Source: CAVRZJ01 sp964594125 (GTDB taxonomy: Bacteria; Acidobacteriota; Thermoanaerobaculia; Thermoanaerobaculales; Thermoanaerobaculaceae). Taken from it: a DNA stretch of 64,000 nt. The translations under genes were made by a program, and so were the position numbers. The notes beneath the pieces were generated by a model. It was not told where the DNA came from. It saw only the letters and a list, made by a program, of their open reading frames with translations, and searched no databases. Below, piece by piece: positions 16,515-24,459 of the stretch; position 1 is the first letter of the stretch, and each line of letters begins with the position of its first letter. The stretch is from NCBI GenBank assembly GCA_964594125.1, contig CAZQLL010000001.1, positions 174,392 through 238,391 of the forward strand. The letters are read 5' to 3'.

Positions 16515-17665
16515 CTAGGCCTCCCGCCGCGCGAGCGCGGGCACGCCGGCAGCTCGCACGCGCCGGCGAACCCTTCCGGCGGCGGCGCCGCGCACTCGTC
16601 GAGGTCGCAGCAGGTGGTGCAGACGCGCTTGAAGGCGTCGTAGCCGAGCAGCGTGACCGCCGGCGAGAGGAAGTCGGCACGCACCGGCTCGTCCTTCAGG
16701 AGACCGGTGGAGAGATACTTCTTGTTGTCGTCAGGGAACACCGTGGCCACGACGGCGTCGCGGCCCATGCGCTCCTGCACCATCAGGGCGCCGAGCAGGT
16801 TCGCGCCGGAGGAGATGCCGACGCCGAGACCGAGCTCCGAGGCGAGGCGTTGCGCCATGAGGATCGCGTCGCCGTCGTCGACGCCCACGATCTCGTCCAC
16901 CGCGGCGAGGTCGACGATCGGCGGGATGAACTCGTCGGAGATTCCCTGGATGCGGTGCTTTCCGACCTTGCACCCGGTGGACAGCGTCGGCGAGTTGGCC
17001 GGCTCGAGCGGATGCACCGTGACGCCGGGGCGGCGCTCGCGCAGGAACCCGCCGACGCCCATCACGGTGCCGCCGGTGCCGACGCCGGCGACGAACGCGT
17101 CGACCTCCAGGTAGTGGAACAGAAGCTGCCAGTAGAGCTCGGGCCCGGTCGTGGCGCGGTGCGCGGCGACGTTGTCGGCGTTGGAGAACTGGCACGGCAG
17201 GAAGGCGCCGGGGAGCTCGCGGGCACGCGCCTCGGCCATCGCGATCGAGCCGCGGAACCCGCCCTGCTCCGGCGAGACGAGGACGATCTCGGCGCCGAGC
17301 GAGCGGATCAGCGTCTGGCGCTCCTGGCTCATCCAGTCGGGCATGAAGATCGTCACCGGGTGGCCGAGCGCGCGGCCGATGGCGGCGAACGCGATGCCGG
17401 TGTTTCCGGAGGTCGCCTCGATGATCGGCGCGCCCGGCACGAGGTCGCCGCGCCGGTACGCCTCGCGCAGAATGTAAAGCGCCATCCTGTCCTTGATCGA
17501 GCCCGTGAAGTTGAGGTTCTCGGCCTTGGCGTAGACGGTGTAGCGCCGCCCGTGCAGCTCGACGGCGAGCGCCAGCAGCGGCGTGTTGCCGATCAGGTGC
17601 GAGATCCCGGCAAAGCGCCGCCGCACCTCCGGCGCGAGCTCCCTTCCGTCAGCGGCCATCGCCAT
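16511..17665 (-). CDS. Cysteine-synthase-like PLP enzyme with cysteine-rich C-terminal tail
   Basis: 384 residues, longer than CysK (~310). Fold-type II PLP motifs are complete: AENLNFTGSIKDRMA (PLP Lys), EATSGNTGIAFAA, GVGTGGTVMGVGGFLRE and GISSGANLLGAL. The last ~45 residues carry a Cys cluster (VCTTCCDLDECAA and ACELPACP) absent from ordinary CysK/CysM, suggesting a bound metal or redox control. It likely makes cysteine from O-acetylserine or a related substrate. The ATG at 17665 has GGGGGA upstream; an in-frame ATG at 17659 is an alternative. The stop overlaps the start of the GH38-like gene. Confidence 0.8.
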   Translation of the reverse strand: MAMAADGRELAPEVRRRFAGISHLIGNTPLLALAVELHGRRYTVYAKAENLNFTGSIKDRMALYILREAYRRGDLVPGAPIIEATSGNTGIAFAAIGRALGHPVTIFMPDWMSQERQTLIRSLGAEIVLVSPEQGGFRGSIAMAEARARELPGAFLPCQFSNADNVAAHRATTGPELYWQLLFHYLEVDAFVAGVGTGGTVMGVGGFLRERRPGVTVHPLEPANSPTLSTGCKVGKHRIQGISDEFIPPIVDLAAVDEIVGVDDGDAILMAQRLASELGLGVGISSGANLLGALMVQERMGRDAVVATVFPDDNKKYLSTGLLKDEPVRADFLSPAVTLLGYDAFKRVCTTCCDLDECAAPPPEGFAGACELPACPRSRGGRPR

Positions 17666-17939
17666 GCCCGAGTCCCCCCGGCGCATTCTACAAGCCGGGT
17701 GCGGGCACGAGGACGAGCGCACAGGGGAGAAGACCCCGCGCCGGCAGCGCCCGGCCCGCGGCTCGCCATCCGGTCACGCGCGGCCGAGCGCCGCTTCGGC
17801 TTCGGCCGCACCATCCACTCCGGCGACCGGAGGGCGACGCCGCCGTTCGGCGGTTTCCTCGTCGCCGCCCTCGCGCTCGCGATCGCCGCCGTCGCCATGA
17901 GCTGCAACGCGGGACCACGCTGTCGCACAATGGGCGGCA
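17666..17939. other. Divergent intergenic region
   Basis: 274 bp between the cysteine-synthase-like gene and pabB. A plus-strand frame gives a hydrophobic run followed by Ser-Cys, but has no credible start or end and was not called. CACAAT (17926-17931) ends eight bases before the pabB ATG and may be its -10. Confidence 0.35.
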
Positions 17940-19118
17940 ATGGCACCCCGGCTCCTGCTGTCGCTGCCCCCGGCCCTGGGAGGCACCGGTGCTCCGGCGG
18001 AGGCCGAGCCCGCCTCTGTGCTCTGGCAGCGGGGCGCCGCCGTGGTCTGCGAGGAGGCTGGACGGTCCGAACCGGTGCAAGATCTCCTGACTGCCATCGA
18101 GGATCGCCTGCGGACCGCCGGCGCCGGCGCGCGGGCGGTCGGCTTCCTCTCCTACGAGCACGGCGCCGCGCTCGACCCGCTGGTTTCGGTCGCGCCGGGC
18201 GCGCGGCCGCTGCCCGACGCGTGGTGGGCGGTGCTGGCGCCGCGCACCGCGCGCCCGGCGCCGACGCCTCGGCGCTGGCGGCGCCCCGCTGCCGGCGCGG
18301 CGGTCGCGTGCAGCCTCGACGACGCGGCGTTCGCCGCCGGCGTCGTGCGCGTGCGCGCCGGCATCGCCGCCGGGGACTGCTACCAGGTGAACCTGACGCG
18401 GCGCTGGTCGGTGCCGCTGTCCGGCGACCCCCTCTCCCTGTTCACGGCGCTGTGCGGGCCGTGGCCGCCGCGCTACGCGACGTTCCTCGCCGACCGCCGC
18501 CAGGGGTGGGCGGTGCTCTGCCTGTCCCCGGAGCTGTTGCTGCGACGCCGCGGCGACCGCCTGGAGTCGCGGCCGATCAAGGGCACGCGGCCGCTCGGTC
18601 GGCGCGGCCCTCATGCTCCGCTCCGCGATCTGCGCGGCAGCGAGAAGGACGCCGCCGAGCTGGCGATGATCGTCGACCTCGTGCGCCACGACCTCAACCG
18701 TGTGTGCCTGCCGGGCAGCGTGCGCGTCGCGCGCCGCGCCGGCGGGCTGGCGACGCGCGACGTCGTCCACCTTGAGGCGCGCGTGGTCGGGCGGCAGGCG
18801 CCGGGCACACCACTGCGCGAGGTGCTGGCCGCCGTCTTCCCCGGCGGCAGCGTGACCGGCGCGCCGAAGCTGGCGGCGTGCGCGGCGATCTCCCGCCTCG
18901 AGCCGGTCCCGCGCTCGGTATACTGCGGCGCGCTCGGCGTGATCGGCGCCGGCGGCGACCTCGAGCTCGCGCTCCCGATCCGCACCGGCTACGCTGCCGC
19001 GGGGACGCTCCACTTCCACGCCGGCTGCGGCATCGTCTGGGACTCCGACGCGGCGGCGGAGGAGCGCGAGAGCCTCGCCAAGGTGAGGAGCTGGATGCGG
19101 GCGTTGGGGGTGCGATGA
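17940..19118 (+). CDS. pabB: Aminodeoxychorismate synthase component I
   Basis: 392 residues of the chorismate-binding family. Seen are GDCYQVNLTRRW (145-156), the PabB-diagnostic PIKGTRPLG with Lys214, the DLVRHDLNRVC block, FPGGSVTGAPKL and a C-terminal HAGCGIVWDSD. The Lys in PIKGT distinguishes PabB from anthranilate synthase TrpE. It aminates chorismate to 4-amino-4-deoxychorismate, using ammonia from a glutaminase subunit (PabA) that is not encoded here. The TGA overlaps the ATG of the lyase gene (ATGA), so the two steps to p-aminobenzoate, a folate precursor, are coupled. Confidence 0.92.
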   Translation: MAPRLLLSLPPALGGTGAPAEAEPASVLWQRGAAVVCEEAGRSEPVQDLLTAIEDRLRTAGAGARAVGFLSYEHGAALDPLVSVAPGARPLPDAWWAVLAPRTARPAPTPRRWRRPAAGAAVACSLDDAAFAAGVVRVRAGIAAGDCYQVNLTRRWSVPLSGDPLSLFTALCGPWPPRYATFLADRRQGWAVLCLSPELLLRRRGDRLESRPIKGTRPLGRRGPHAPLRDLRGSEKDAAELAMIVDLVRHDLNRVCLPGSVRVARRAGGLATRDVVHLEARVVGRQAPGTPLREVLAAVFPGGSVTGAPKLAACAAISRLEPVPRSVYCGALGVIGAGGDLELALPIRTGYAAAGTLHFHAGCGIVWDSDAAAEERESLAKVRSWMRALGVR

Positions 19119-19939
19119 GATCGCCACGGTGGGTCCTCGTGGGCAGGCGGCTGCGGCCGGCGGCGACCGTGTGCGTGGCGCCGTGGTCGCCGGCGGTGCG
19201 GCGCGGCGCCGGCCTGTTCGAGACGGTGGGGTGCGACGCCGGCAGGGCGTTCCTGCTGGACGGCCACCTCGAGCGCATGCGCGATGGCGCCGACGCGCTC
19301 GGCTGGCGTCTGCCCGGGCTCCCGGGCGAGCGCGACGTCGAGCGGCTGCTCGCGCGCGAGCGGCTGCGCGGGCCGGCGGCGCTGCGCGTCCTCGCCCTCA
19401 ACGAGGGGCAGCGGGTGCGCGTGATCGCCTGGGCGGAGTCGGTGCGCGTGGCCGCCCGCCTGCGCCGCGACGGGTCGCGGCTGCACCCCGTCGTGATGGC
19501 GTCCGGCCCGCTGGCGGCGGTGAAGAGCTCCTCCTACCTGCCGCAGCGCTGGGCGGCGGCGGTCGCCGCTGCCGCGGGCGCCGACGCCGCGCTGCTGGTC
19601 GACGGCGACGGCGCCGTGCGCGAGACCGACCACGCCAACGTCTTCGTCGTCATCGGCGGCGCGGTGGCGACGCCGCCCTCGCCTGCGCGCTGTCTTCCGG
19701 GGGTGATGCGGGGGTGGACGATGCGGACGCTGGCCGCGGCCGGGATCCCGGTGGCGGAGCGCGACGTGACAGCGGTCGAGCTCGCAGCATCGGAGGGCGC
19801 CTGGCTCACGTCGTCGCTCGAGGGGATCGTGCCGGTGCGGTCGGTCGGGGGCGCGGCGCTGCCGCGCCCCGTCGCCATGCTTGCAGCGCTGCACGCCGCC
19901 GGCGTGCCCGCGCCTGGCTATGCCCGCCGGCGCCGCTGA
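19115..19939 (+). CDS. pabC: Class IV PLP enzyme, aminodeoxychorismate lyase
   Basis: 274 residues of the class IV aminotransferase fold: RRGAGLFETVGC near 25, the likely PLP-lysine in AAVKSSSYLPQRW near 130, and LLVDGDGAVRETDHANVFVV near 160. A lyase role (releasing pyruvate to give p-aminobenzoate) is inferred from coupling to pabB; branched-chain or D-amino-acid aminotransferases share the fold. The ATG overlaps the pabB stop by four bases. Confidence 0.85.
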   Translation: MRSPRWVLVGRRLRPAATVCVAPWSPAVRRGAGLFETVGCDAGRAFLLDGHLERMRDGADALGWRLPGLPGERDVERLLARERLRGPAALRVLALNEGQRVRVIAWAESVRVAARLRRDGSRLHPVVMASGPLAAVKSSSYLPQRWAAAVAAAAGADAALLVDGDGAVRETDHANVFVVIGGAVATPPSPARCLPGVMRGWTMRTLAAAGIPVAERDVTAVELAASEGAWLTSSLEGIVPVRSVGGAALPRPVAMLAALHAAGVPAPGYARRRR

Positions 19940-19990
19940 GGGGAGACCGCGGCCACTCGCCCTCGCCCGCCAACGCTGTTCTGTGGCGGT

Positions 19991-20076
19991 CCGGCGGCCC
20001 GGCAGGGCCGCCGGCGCGGTGGGGTGAAGCCCGCGAATTCACTTCGCGGACGAGGGGAGGTCGCGAGACCTCCCCT
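19991..20076 (-). repeat. Dispersed three-hairpin palindromic repeat R1, copy A
   Basis: About 86 bp, inverted relative to copy B at 31291-31378. It holds CCGGCGGCCC-ggca-GGGCCGCCGG (19991-20014), CCGCGAA-ttcac-TTCGCGG (20031-20049) and GGGGAGGTC-gcga-GACCTCCCC (20054-20075). The middle stem differs in sequence from copy B but still pairs. It lies between the convergent pabC and DUF481 genes, where it may also help end transcription. Confidence 0.8.
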
Positions 20077-20090
20077 CCAACAATAGCCCC

Positions 20091-20810
20091 TCAGAGCTTG
20101 ACCACCAGCGACACCGAGCTCCTGGTGTCGGTCTTCTCGAAGCCGGCGACAGGGACGTTGTCGTACAGGTACTGGAACCCCAGCTTGAGCGCCAGCTTGG
20201 CGGAGATCGCCGCCTCGATCGCGGTGTCCGACGCCACCCGCCAGTCGTCCGACTCCTCGAGGCTGGGCACGAACAGCAGCCGCTCCGTGAGCTTCGCGGT
20301 CTCGCTGATCTTCCACTCGTACGCCATGCCGGCGATGCCGCTGACGTAGTCGTTGCTGCCGCCGTCGGCGAAGTCCTCGGAGTTCCAGGCGGCGCCGAAG
20401 TCGAACGACAGCGTGTGGCGGCCGTTGGCGATCGCCTTGTACGTCAACCCGCCGTCGAGGACGATGCGGCTGTCGAGGCCGGCGTACTCGTCCTGCAGCC
20501 AGTTGGCGCCGGCGAACACGCTCCAGCGCTCGCCGATGGCGCGCGACCCCTTGACGCCCAGGAACATGCGGTTCGCGGTCTCGACGCCGTCCGACTCCGC
20601 ATTGAGGTAGCTGCCGAGCACCTCGAGGCCCCACGGGTCGAAGTTGTGCTTGTACGAGAGATCGAGCCCGGCGGAGCTGTTTTCGGAGTTGCCGCTGGTG
20701 GCGAGGTACGACAGGCCCAGCGAGAACTGCCACGGACGGTCCTCGGCGGCCGCCGGGACGGCGACGGCGAGCAGCAGCGCCAGTGCTGCAACGGTACGAG
20801 GTGTGGTCAT
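20091..20810 (-). CDS. DUF481 (YdiY-like) outer-membrane beta-barrel protein
   Basis: 239 residues. A clear signal peptide (TVAALALLLAVAVPAAAED) precedes a barrel of alternating aromatic strands: WQFSLGLSYLATSGNSENSS is the typical DUF481 opening, and the chain ends SVSLVVKL with a hydrophobic C-terminal strand. Family members are small outer-membrane barrels, some salt or acid induced; the transported or bound ligand is unknown. It stands alone, divergent from malQ. Confidence 0.85.
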   Translation of the reverse strand: MTTPRTVAALALLLAVAVPAAAEDRPWQFSLGLSYLATSGNSENSSAGLDLSYKHNFDPWGLEVLGSYLNAESDGVETANRMFLGVKGSRAIGERWSVFAGANWLQDEYAGLDSRIVLDGGLTYKAIANGRHTLSFDFGAAWNSEDFADGGSNDYVSGIAGMAYEWKISETAKLTERLLFVPSLEESDDWRVASDTAIEAAISAKLALKLGFQYLYDNVPVAGFEKTDTRSSVSLVVKL

Positions 20811-20995
20811 GATCTCTTTCCCTTCCGCCGGCCGCCCGGGAGTTCGCCCGGCGTGCGGCCGGCAGTGCGCTTCAAACGGTGGCCGATGCTACCAGATTCC
20901 CGTGCCGGCTGGCGCCGCCGGAGGCGCCGGCGCACGCGGGTATCATGCGGCCCACACCGCCGCCGCGGCAGGCGGGAGAAAGCGGAGTCAACCGG

Positions 20996-22510
20996 ATGAT
21001 CGCTCGACGCTGCGCTGGAATCCTGCTGCACCCGACCTCGCTCCCCGGCCGCTTCGGCGTCGGCGACGTCGGCCCGGCGGCCACCACGTTCCTCACCTGG
21101 GCTGCCGCGGCCGGGCAGACGGTGTGGCAGGTGCTGCCGACCGGCCCGACGAACGGGTACTTCAGCCCCTACGGCAGCCCGTCGGCGTTCGCCGGCAACC
21201 CGTTGCTGATCTCGCCGGAGGACCTCGTCCAGGACGGCTTCCTGCCGGCGTCGGCGCTCCGGGGCGCGCCCGAGTCCCCCGCCGACCGCGTTGACTTCGC
21301 CGCCGTCGCGACGTGGAAGGAGGCGCTCCTGCGCCGTGCCTGGCAGCACTTCAGCCGGCACGCGCCGCCGCTGGAGCGCGACGCACTGGAGGCGTTCGCC
21401 GCCGAGCCCGCGCAGGCGCCGTGGCTGGCCGACTGGGCGCTGTTCTCGGCCCTCAGGGAGCGCCACGGCGGGCGCGAGTGGCAGCGCTGGGATCCGGAGC
21501 TGCGCGCGCGCCGCCACGAGGCGCTCGCCGCCGCGCGCGCGGCGCTCGCCGACGAGGTCGGCTACCACCGCTTCGTCCAGTTCGCGTTCTTCCGCCAGTG
21601 GGGGCGGCTGCGCGAGGAGGCGCGGCGCCGCGGCATCGCCATCCTCGGCGACATGCCGATCTACGTGGCACTCGACGGCGCCGACGTCTGGGCGAACCAG
21701 CACCTGTTCTCGCTCGACGCGGACGGCTGGCCCACCGTGGTGGCGGGCGTGCCCCCCGACTACTTCTCCGCCACCGGCCAGCTCTGGGGCAACCCGCTGT
21801 ACCGCTGGGACCGGGTCGAGGCCGAGGGGTTCGCCTGGTGGGTCGAGCGGCTGCGCATGGCGTTTCGCCTCGCGGACGTCGTCCGCATCGACCACTTCCG
21901 CGGGTTCGCCGGTTACTGGGAGGTCCCCGCCGGCGAGCGGACGGCGGTCAACGGCCGCTGGGTGCCCGGACCGGGCGCCCGCCTGTTCGCGGCGGTGCGC
22001 GCCGCCCTCGGCGAGGCGCCGATCGTCGCCGAGGACCTCGGCGTCATCACCCCTGACGTCGTCGCGCTGCGCGACGCCTTCGGCTTCCCCGGGATGAAGG
22101 TGATGCAGTTCGGGTTCGACTCGCTCGACAGCGAGCACCTGCCGCACCGCTGGGAGCCGCGCCTGGTCGCCTACACCGGGACGCACGACAACGACACCGC
22201 CCGCGGCTGGTTCGAGAGCGCCGGCGCGCAGGCGCGGCGGCGGGCGCTCGCCTACCTCGGCGGCGACGCGGAGACGATCGCGTGGTCGATGGTGCGCGCG
22301 CTGTACACCTCGCGCGCCGAAACCGTCGTGGCGCCGCTGCAGGACGTGGCCGGGCTCGGCGGCGAGGCGCGCATGAACCTCCCCGGCCGCGCCGACGGCA
22401 ACTGGTCGTGGCGTGCCCGTCGCGAGCTGTTCACGCGCGAGCTCGCCGGCCGCCTGCGCGAGCTCGCCGAGCTCACCGGCCGGGTCGCCGGCGAAGGGGA
22501 GCGCGCGTGA
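20996..22510 (+). CDS. malQ: 4-alpha-glucanotransferase (amylomaltase, GH77)
   Basis: 504 residues. GH77 motifs: LLHPTSLPGRFGVGDVG near 10 and WQVLPTGPTNGYFSPY near 45. The nucleophile region is VRIDHFRGF near 300, the acid/base IVAEDLGVITPDV near 345, and the transition-state Asp lies in YTGTHDNDTARGW near 395. It disproportionates maltodextrins during glycogen or maltose metabolism. The start was chosen at the ATG following AAAGCGGAG; an earlier in-frame ATG at 20945 is possible. The stop overlaps the GTG of the next gene (GTGA), tying it to an SGNH protein of unrelated apparent function. Confidence 0.92.
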   Translation: MIARRCAGILLHPTSLPGRFGVGDVGPAATTFLTWAAAAGQTVWQVLPTGPTNGYFSPYGSPSAFAGNPLLISPEDLVQDGFLPASALRGAPESPADRVDFAAVATWKEALLRRAWQHFSRHAPPLERDALEAFAAEPAQAPWLADWALFSALRERHGGREWQRWDPELRARRHEALAAARAALADEVGYHRFVQFAFFRQWGRLREEARRRGIAILGDMPIYVALDGADVWANQHLFSLDADGWPTVVAGVPPDYFSATGQLWGNPLYRWDRVEAEGFAWWVERLRMAFRLADVVRIDHFRGFAGYWEVPAGERTAVNGRWVPGPGARLFAAVRAALGEAPIVAEDLGVITPDVVALRDAFGFPGMKVMQFGFDSLDSEHLPHRWEPRLVAYTGTHDNDTARGWFESAGAQARRRALAYLGGDAETIAWSMVRALYTSRAETVVAPLQDVAGLGGEARMNLPGRADGNWSWRARRELFTRELAGRLRELAELTGRVAGEGERA

Positions 22511-23859
22511 GCGTGCCGCCGCCGTCCGGCCCCGACCGCCGCACCGCCGCGGCCGGCTGCCTCGCCGCCGCCGTCGTGGTCGTCGCGGTGCTCGAGGTGT
22601 TCTCGTTCTTCGCCCTCTCGGCCGCCCGCCGCGAGTGGTTCACCTGGGGCCGGTTGCATGGGGCGCGCGCCGCCGTCGCGGCGGGAGCCGATTCGCCGGC
22701 GGCGGCCGCGGCGCAGGGCCCGGCGCAGCCAGGGTTCTTCGTCGAGGAGGTCGTCCACCCCTACCTCGGGTTCGTGCTCGACCGCTCGTTTTCCCGCTGC
22801 CGCCAGGAGCTCGCCGGCTACCGCGACGCGCTCGAGTACGGGTTCCACTGCAGCGAGTTCCCGATGCTGCAGCGCCGCTCGCCGGACAAGGTCGTCGTCG
22901 GGCTGCTCGGCGGGTCGGTGGCGTACGCCTTCCCCGCCCTCGGCCTCGTCCCGCTGCGCGAGGAGCTCGAGCGCTCCGGCCGGCTCGCCGGCCGGTCGCT
23001 CGTGCTGCTGCCGATGGCGCTGCCCGGCTACAAGCAGCCGCAGCAGCTCATGACGCTCACCTACTTCCTGGCGCTCGGCGCCGAGTTCGACCTGGTGATC
23101 AACCTCGACGGCTTCAACGACATCGTCCTGCCTGCCGTGGAGAACGTGCCCAAGGGCGTGTTCCCGTTCTTCCCGCGCTCGTGGTATTTCCGCGTGGGCG
23201 CGCTCGACCTCGAGACGCGCGCGCGCATGGGCGAGGTCGCATACGTGCGCAGCCGGCGGGCGGCGCACGCGCGCTGGTTCTCGCATGCGCCGCTGCGCTT
23301 CAGCACGACCGCGTCGCTGCTCTGGACACTGCTCGACCGCCTCGACACGGCGCGCATCTCGGCGGTGCAGTCGCGCCTGCTCAAGCAGCGCGACGCGGGC
23401 GGCGCCTACGTCCAGACCGGTCCGGAACGGCGCTACCCCGACGAGGCGGCGATGTACGCCGACCTCGCCGACGGGTGGCGGCAGTCCTCGCTCCAGCTCC
23501 ACCGCCTCGCGGCCGCCAACGGCGCCGTCTACGAGCATTTCCTGCAGCCCAACCAGTACGTCCCGGGCTCCAAGCCGTTCGGCGACGAGGAGCGCAAACG
23601 GGCGCTGGCCGACACCTTCGGCTTCCGCCACTCCGTCGAGGCCGGCTACCCGCTGCTGCAGGCGGCCGGGCGGGAGCTCGCCGGCCACGGGGTGCGCTTC
23701 CACGACATGACGCAGGTGTTCGCCGGCGACTCCCGCCCGCTCTACGTCGACGCCTGCTGCCACTTCGACGTGACGGGCTACGACTCCCTCGCGCGCGCCA
23801 TGGCCCGCGCGATCGTCGCCGACACCGCGCCTGCGGAGGTCAGAACAGCGCGTAGATGA
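22507..23859 (+). CDS. Membrane-anchored SGNH-hydrolase-like protein
   Basis: 450 residues. One N-terminal transmembrane segment (AAAVVVVAVLEVFSFFAL, ~19-36) leads to a periplasmic SGNH-fold domain: block I VGLLGGSVAYAF (Ser ~138), block III LVINLDGFNDIVL and block V VDACCHFDVTGYDSLARAM with the Asp-x-x-His pair. Such anchored SGNH proteins often transfer or remove acyl groups on surface polysaccharides. The GTG overlaps the malQ stop. Its 3' end overlaps the convergent DUF5989 gene by 20 bp, next to the carbamoyltransferase unit with which such proteins are often found. Confidence 0.75.
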   Translation: MSVPPPSGPDRRTAAAGCLAAAVVVVAVLEVFSFFALSAARREWFTWGRLHGARAAVAAGADSPAAAAAQGPAQPGFFVEEVVHPYLGFVLDRSFSRCRQELAGYRDALEYGFHCSEFPMLQRRSPDKVVVGLLGGSVAYAFPALGLVPLREELERSGRLAGRSLVLLPMALPGYKQPQQLMTLTYFLALGAEFDLVINLDGFNDIVLPAVENVPKGVFPFFPRSWYFRVGALDLETRARMGEVAYVRSRRAAHARWFSHAPLRFSTTASLLWTLLDRLDTARISAVQSRLLKQRDAGGAYVQTGPERRYPDEAAMYADLADGWRQSSLQLHRLAAANGAVYEHFLQPNQYVPGSKPFGDEERKRALADTFGFRHSVEAGYPLLQAAGRELAGHGVRFHDMTQVFAGDSRPLYVDACCHFDVTGYDSLARAMARAIVADTAPAEVRTARR

Positions 23860-23998
23860 ACGGCGCCACGGCGGAGCCCTGCGTCAGCACGATGAGCAGG
23901 CTCAGGAGCAGCAGGAAGACGATCAGCGGCGCCAGCCACCACTTCTTGCGCGCCTTCAAGAACCCCCAGATCATTCCCAGCCGGCTCGAGTCGTCCAT
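23840..23998 (-). CDS. DUF5989 family small membrane protein
   Basis: 52 residues, one transmembrane helix. The pattern MIWGFLKARKKWW, then a hydrophobic run, then TQGSAVAPFIYALF is the DUF5989 signature. It follows the SxtJ-like gene by 21 bp on the same strand and ends inside the 3' end of the convergent SGNH gene. The trio carbamoyltransferase-SxtJ-DUF5989 recurs in many bacteria; the small protein presumably works at the membrane with the other two. Confidence 0.88.
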   Translation of the reverse strand: MDDSSRLGMIWGFLKARKKWWLAPLIVFLLLLSLLIVLTQGSAVAPFIYALF

Positions 23999-24019
23999 CG
24001 CCCGCTCCCCGCTCCCGCT

Positions 24020-24454
24020 TCAGTACGGCCTGTCGTGGCGGCTGCCGGGACCGTCCGGCGCCACCGGCACCCAGTACGTCGTCGCGCTGCGGTCGAAACG
24101 CAGCCCGAGCGGGTCGCGGCGCACCAACCGGCGCACCAGCCCGAGCGGCGTCACCACCAGGAAGAACGCCAGGGTCAGGACCACGAACGTCATCGCCACC
24201 GACAGCGCCTCGGCCAGCCGCATCCATACGCGCTCCAACGGGTCGAGCACGCGCGGCGCAGCCGCCGCCGCCAGCGCGAACGCGGCCGCTGCGGAGAGCA
24301 GGTACGGCCAGGCCGGGCGCTGCTTCCACAGCAGCAGCGCAGCCAGCACGGCGAGCGCCGACGCCATCACCGCCCCGAAGCGCCGCAGCACCCGGCGCCG
24401 GTCCGCCCCGCCGCCGCCCACCGCACCCACGTTCGCATCCTCCGCCAAGGGCAT
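24020..24454 (-). CDS. SxtJ-like membrane protein
   Basis: 144 residues starting MPLAED, five bases after the carbamoyltransferase stop. Two hydrophobic helices occur near residues 27-60 and a longer pair near 90-110 (MTFVVLTLAFFLVVTPLGLVRRL). The conserved tail DPLGLRFDRSATTYWVPV is typical of SxtJ-family proteins. Function is unknown; it always travels with a NodU/SxtI carbamoyltransferase. Confidence 0.85.
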   Translation of the reverse strand: MPLAEDANVGAVGGGGADRRRVLRRFGAVMASALAVLAALLLWKQRPAWPYLLSAAAAFALAAAAAPRVLDPLERVWMRLAEALSVAMTFVVLTLAFFLVVTPLGLVRRLVRRDPLGLRFDRSATTYWVPVAPDGPGSRHDRPY

Positions 24455-24459
24455 CTCCG

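Noticed and set aside
13530..16643. Long plus-strand open frame opposite the GH38-like gene
   Set aside because: No start signal or homology; the minus strand encodes a recognisable enzyme over the same stretch.
17760..17940. Hydrophobic reading with a lipobox-like AAVAMSC upstream of pabB
   Set aside because: The frame has no plausible start and runs out of frame into pabB; likely chance.
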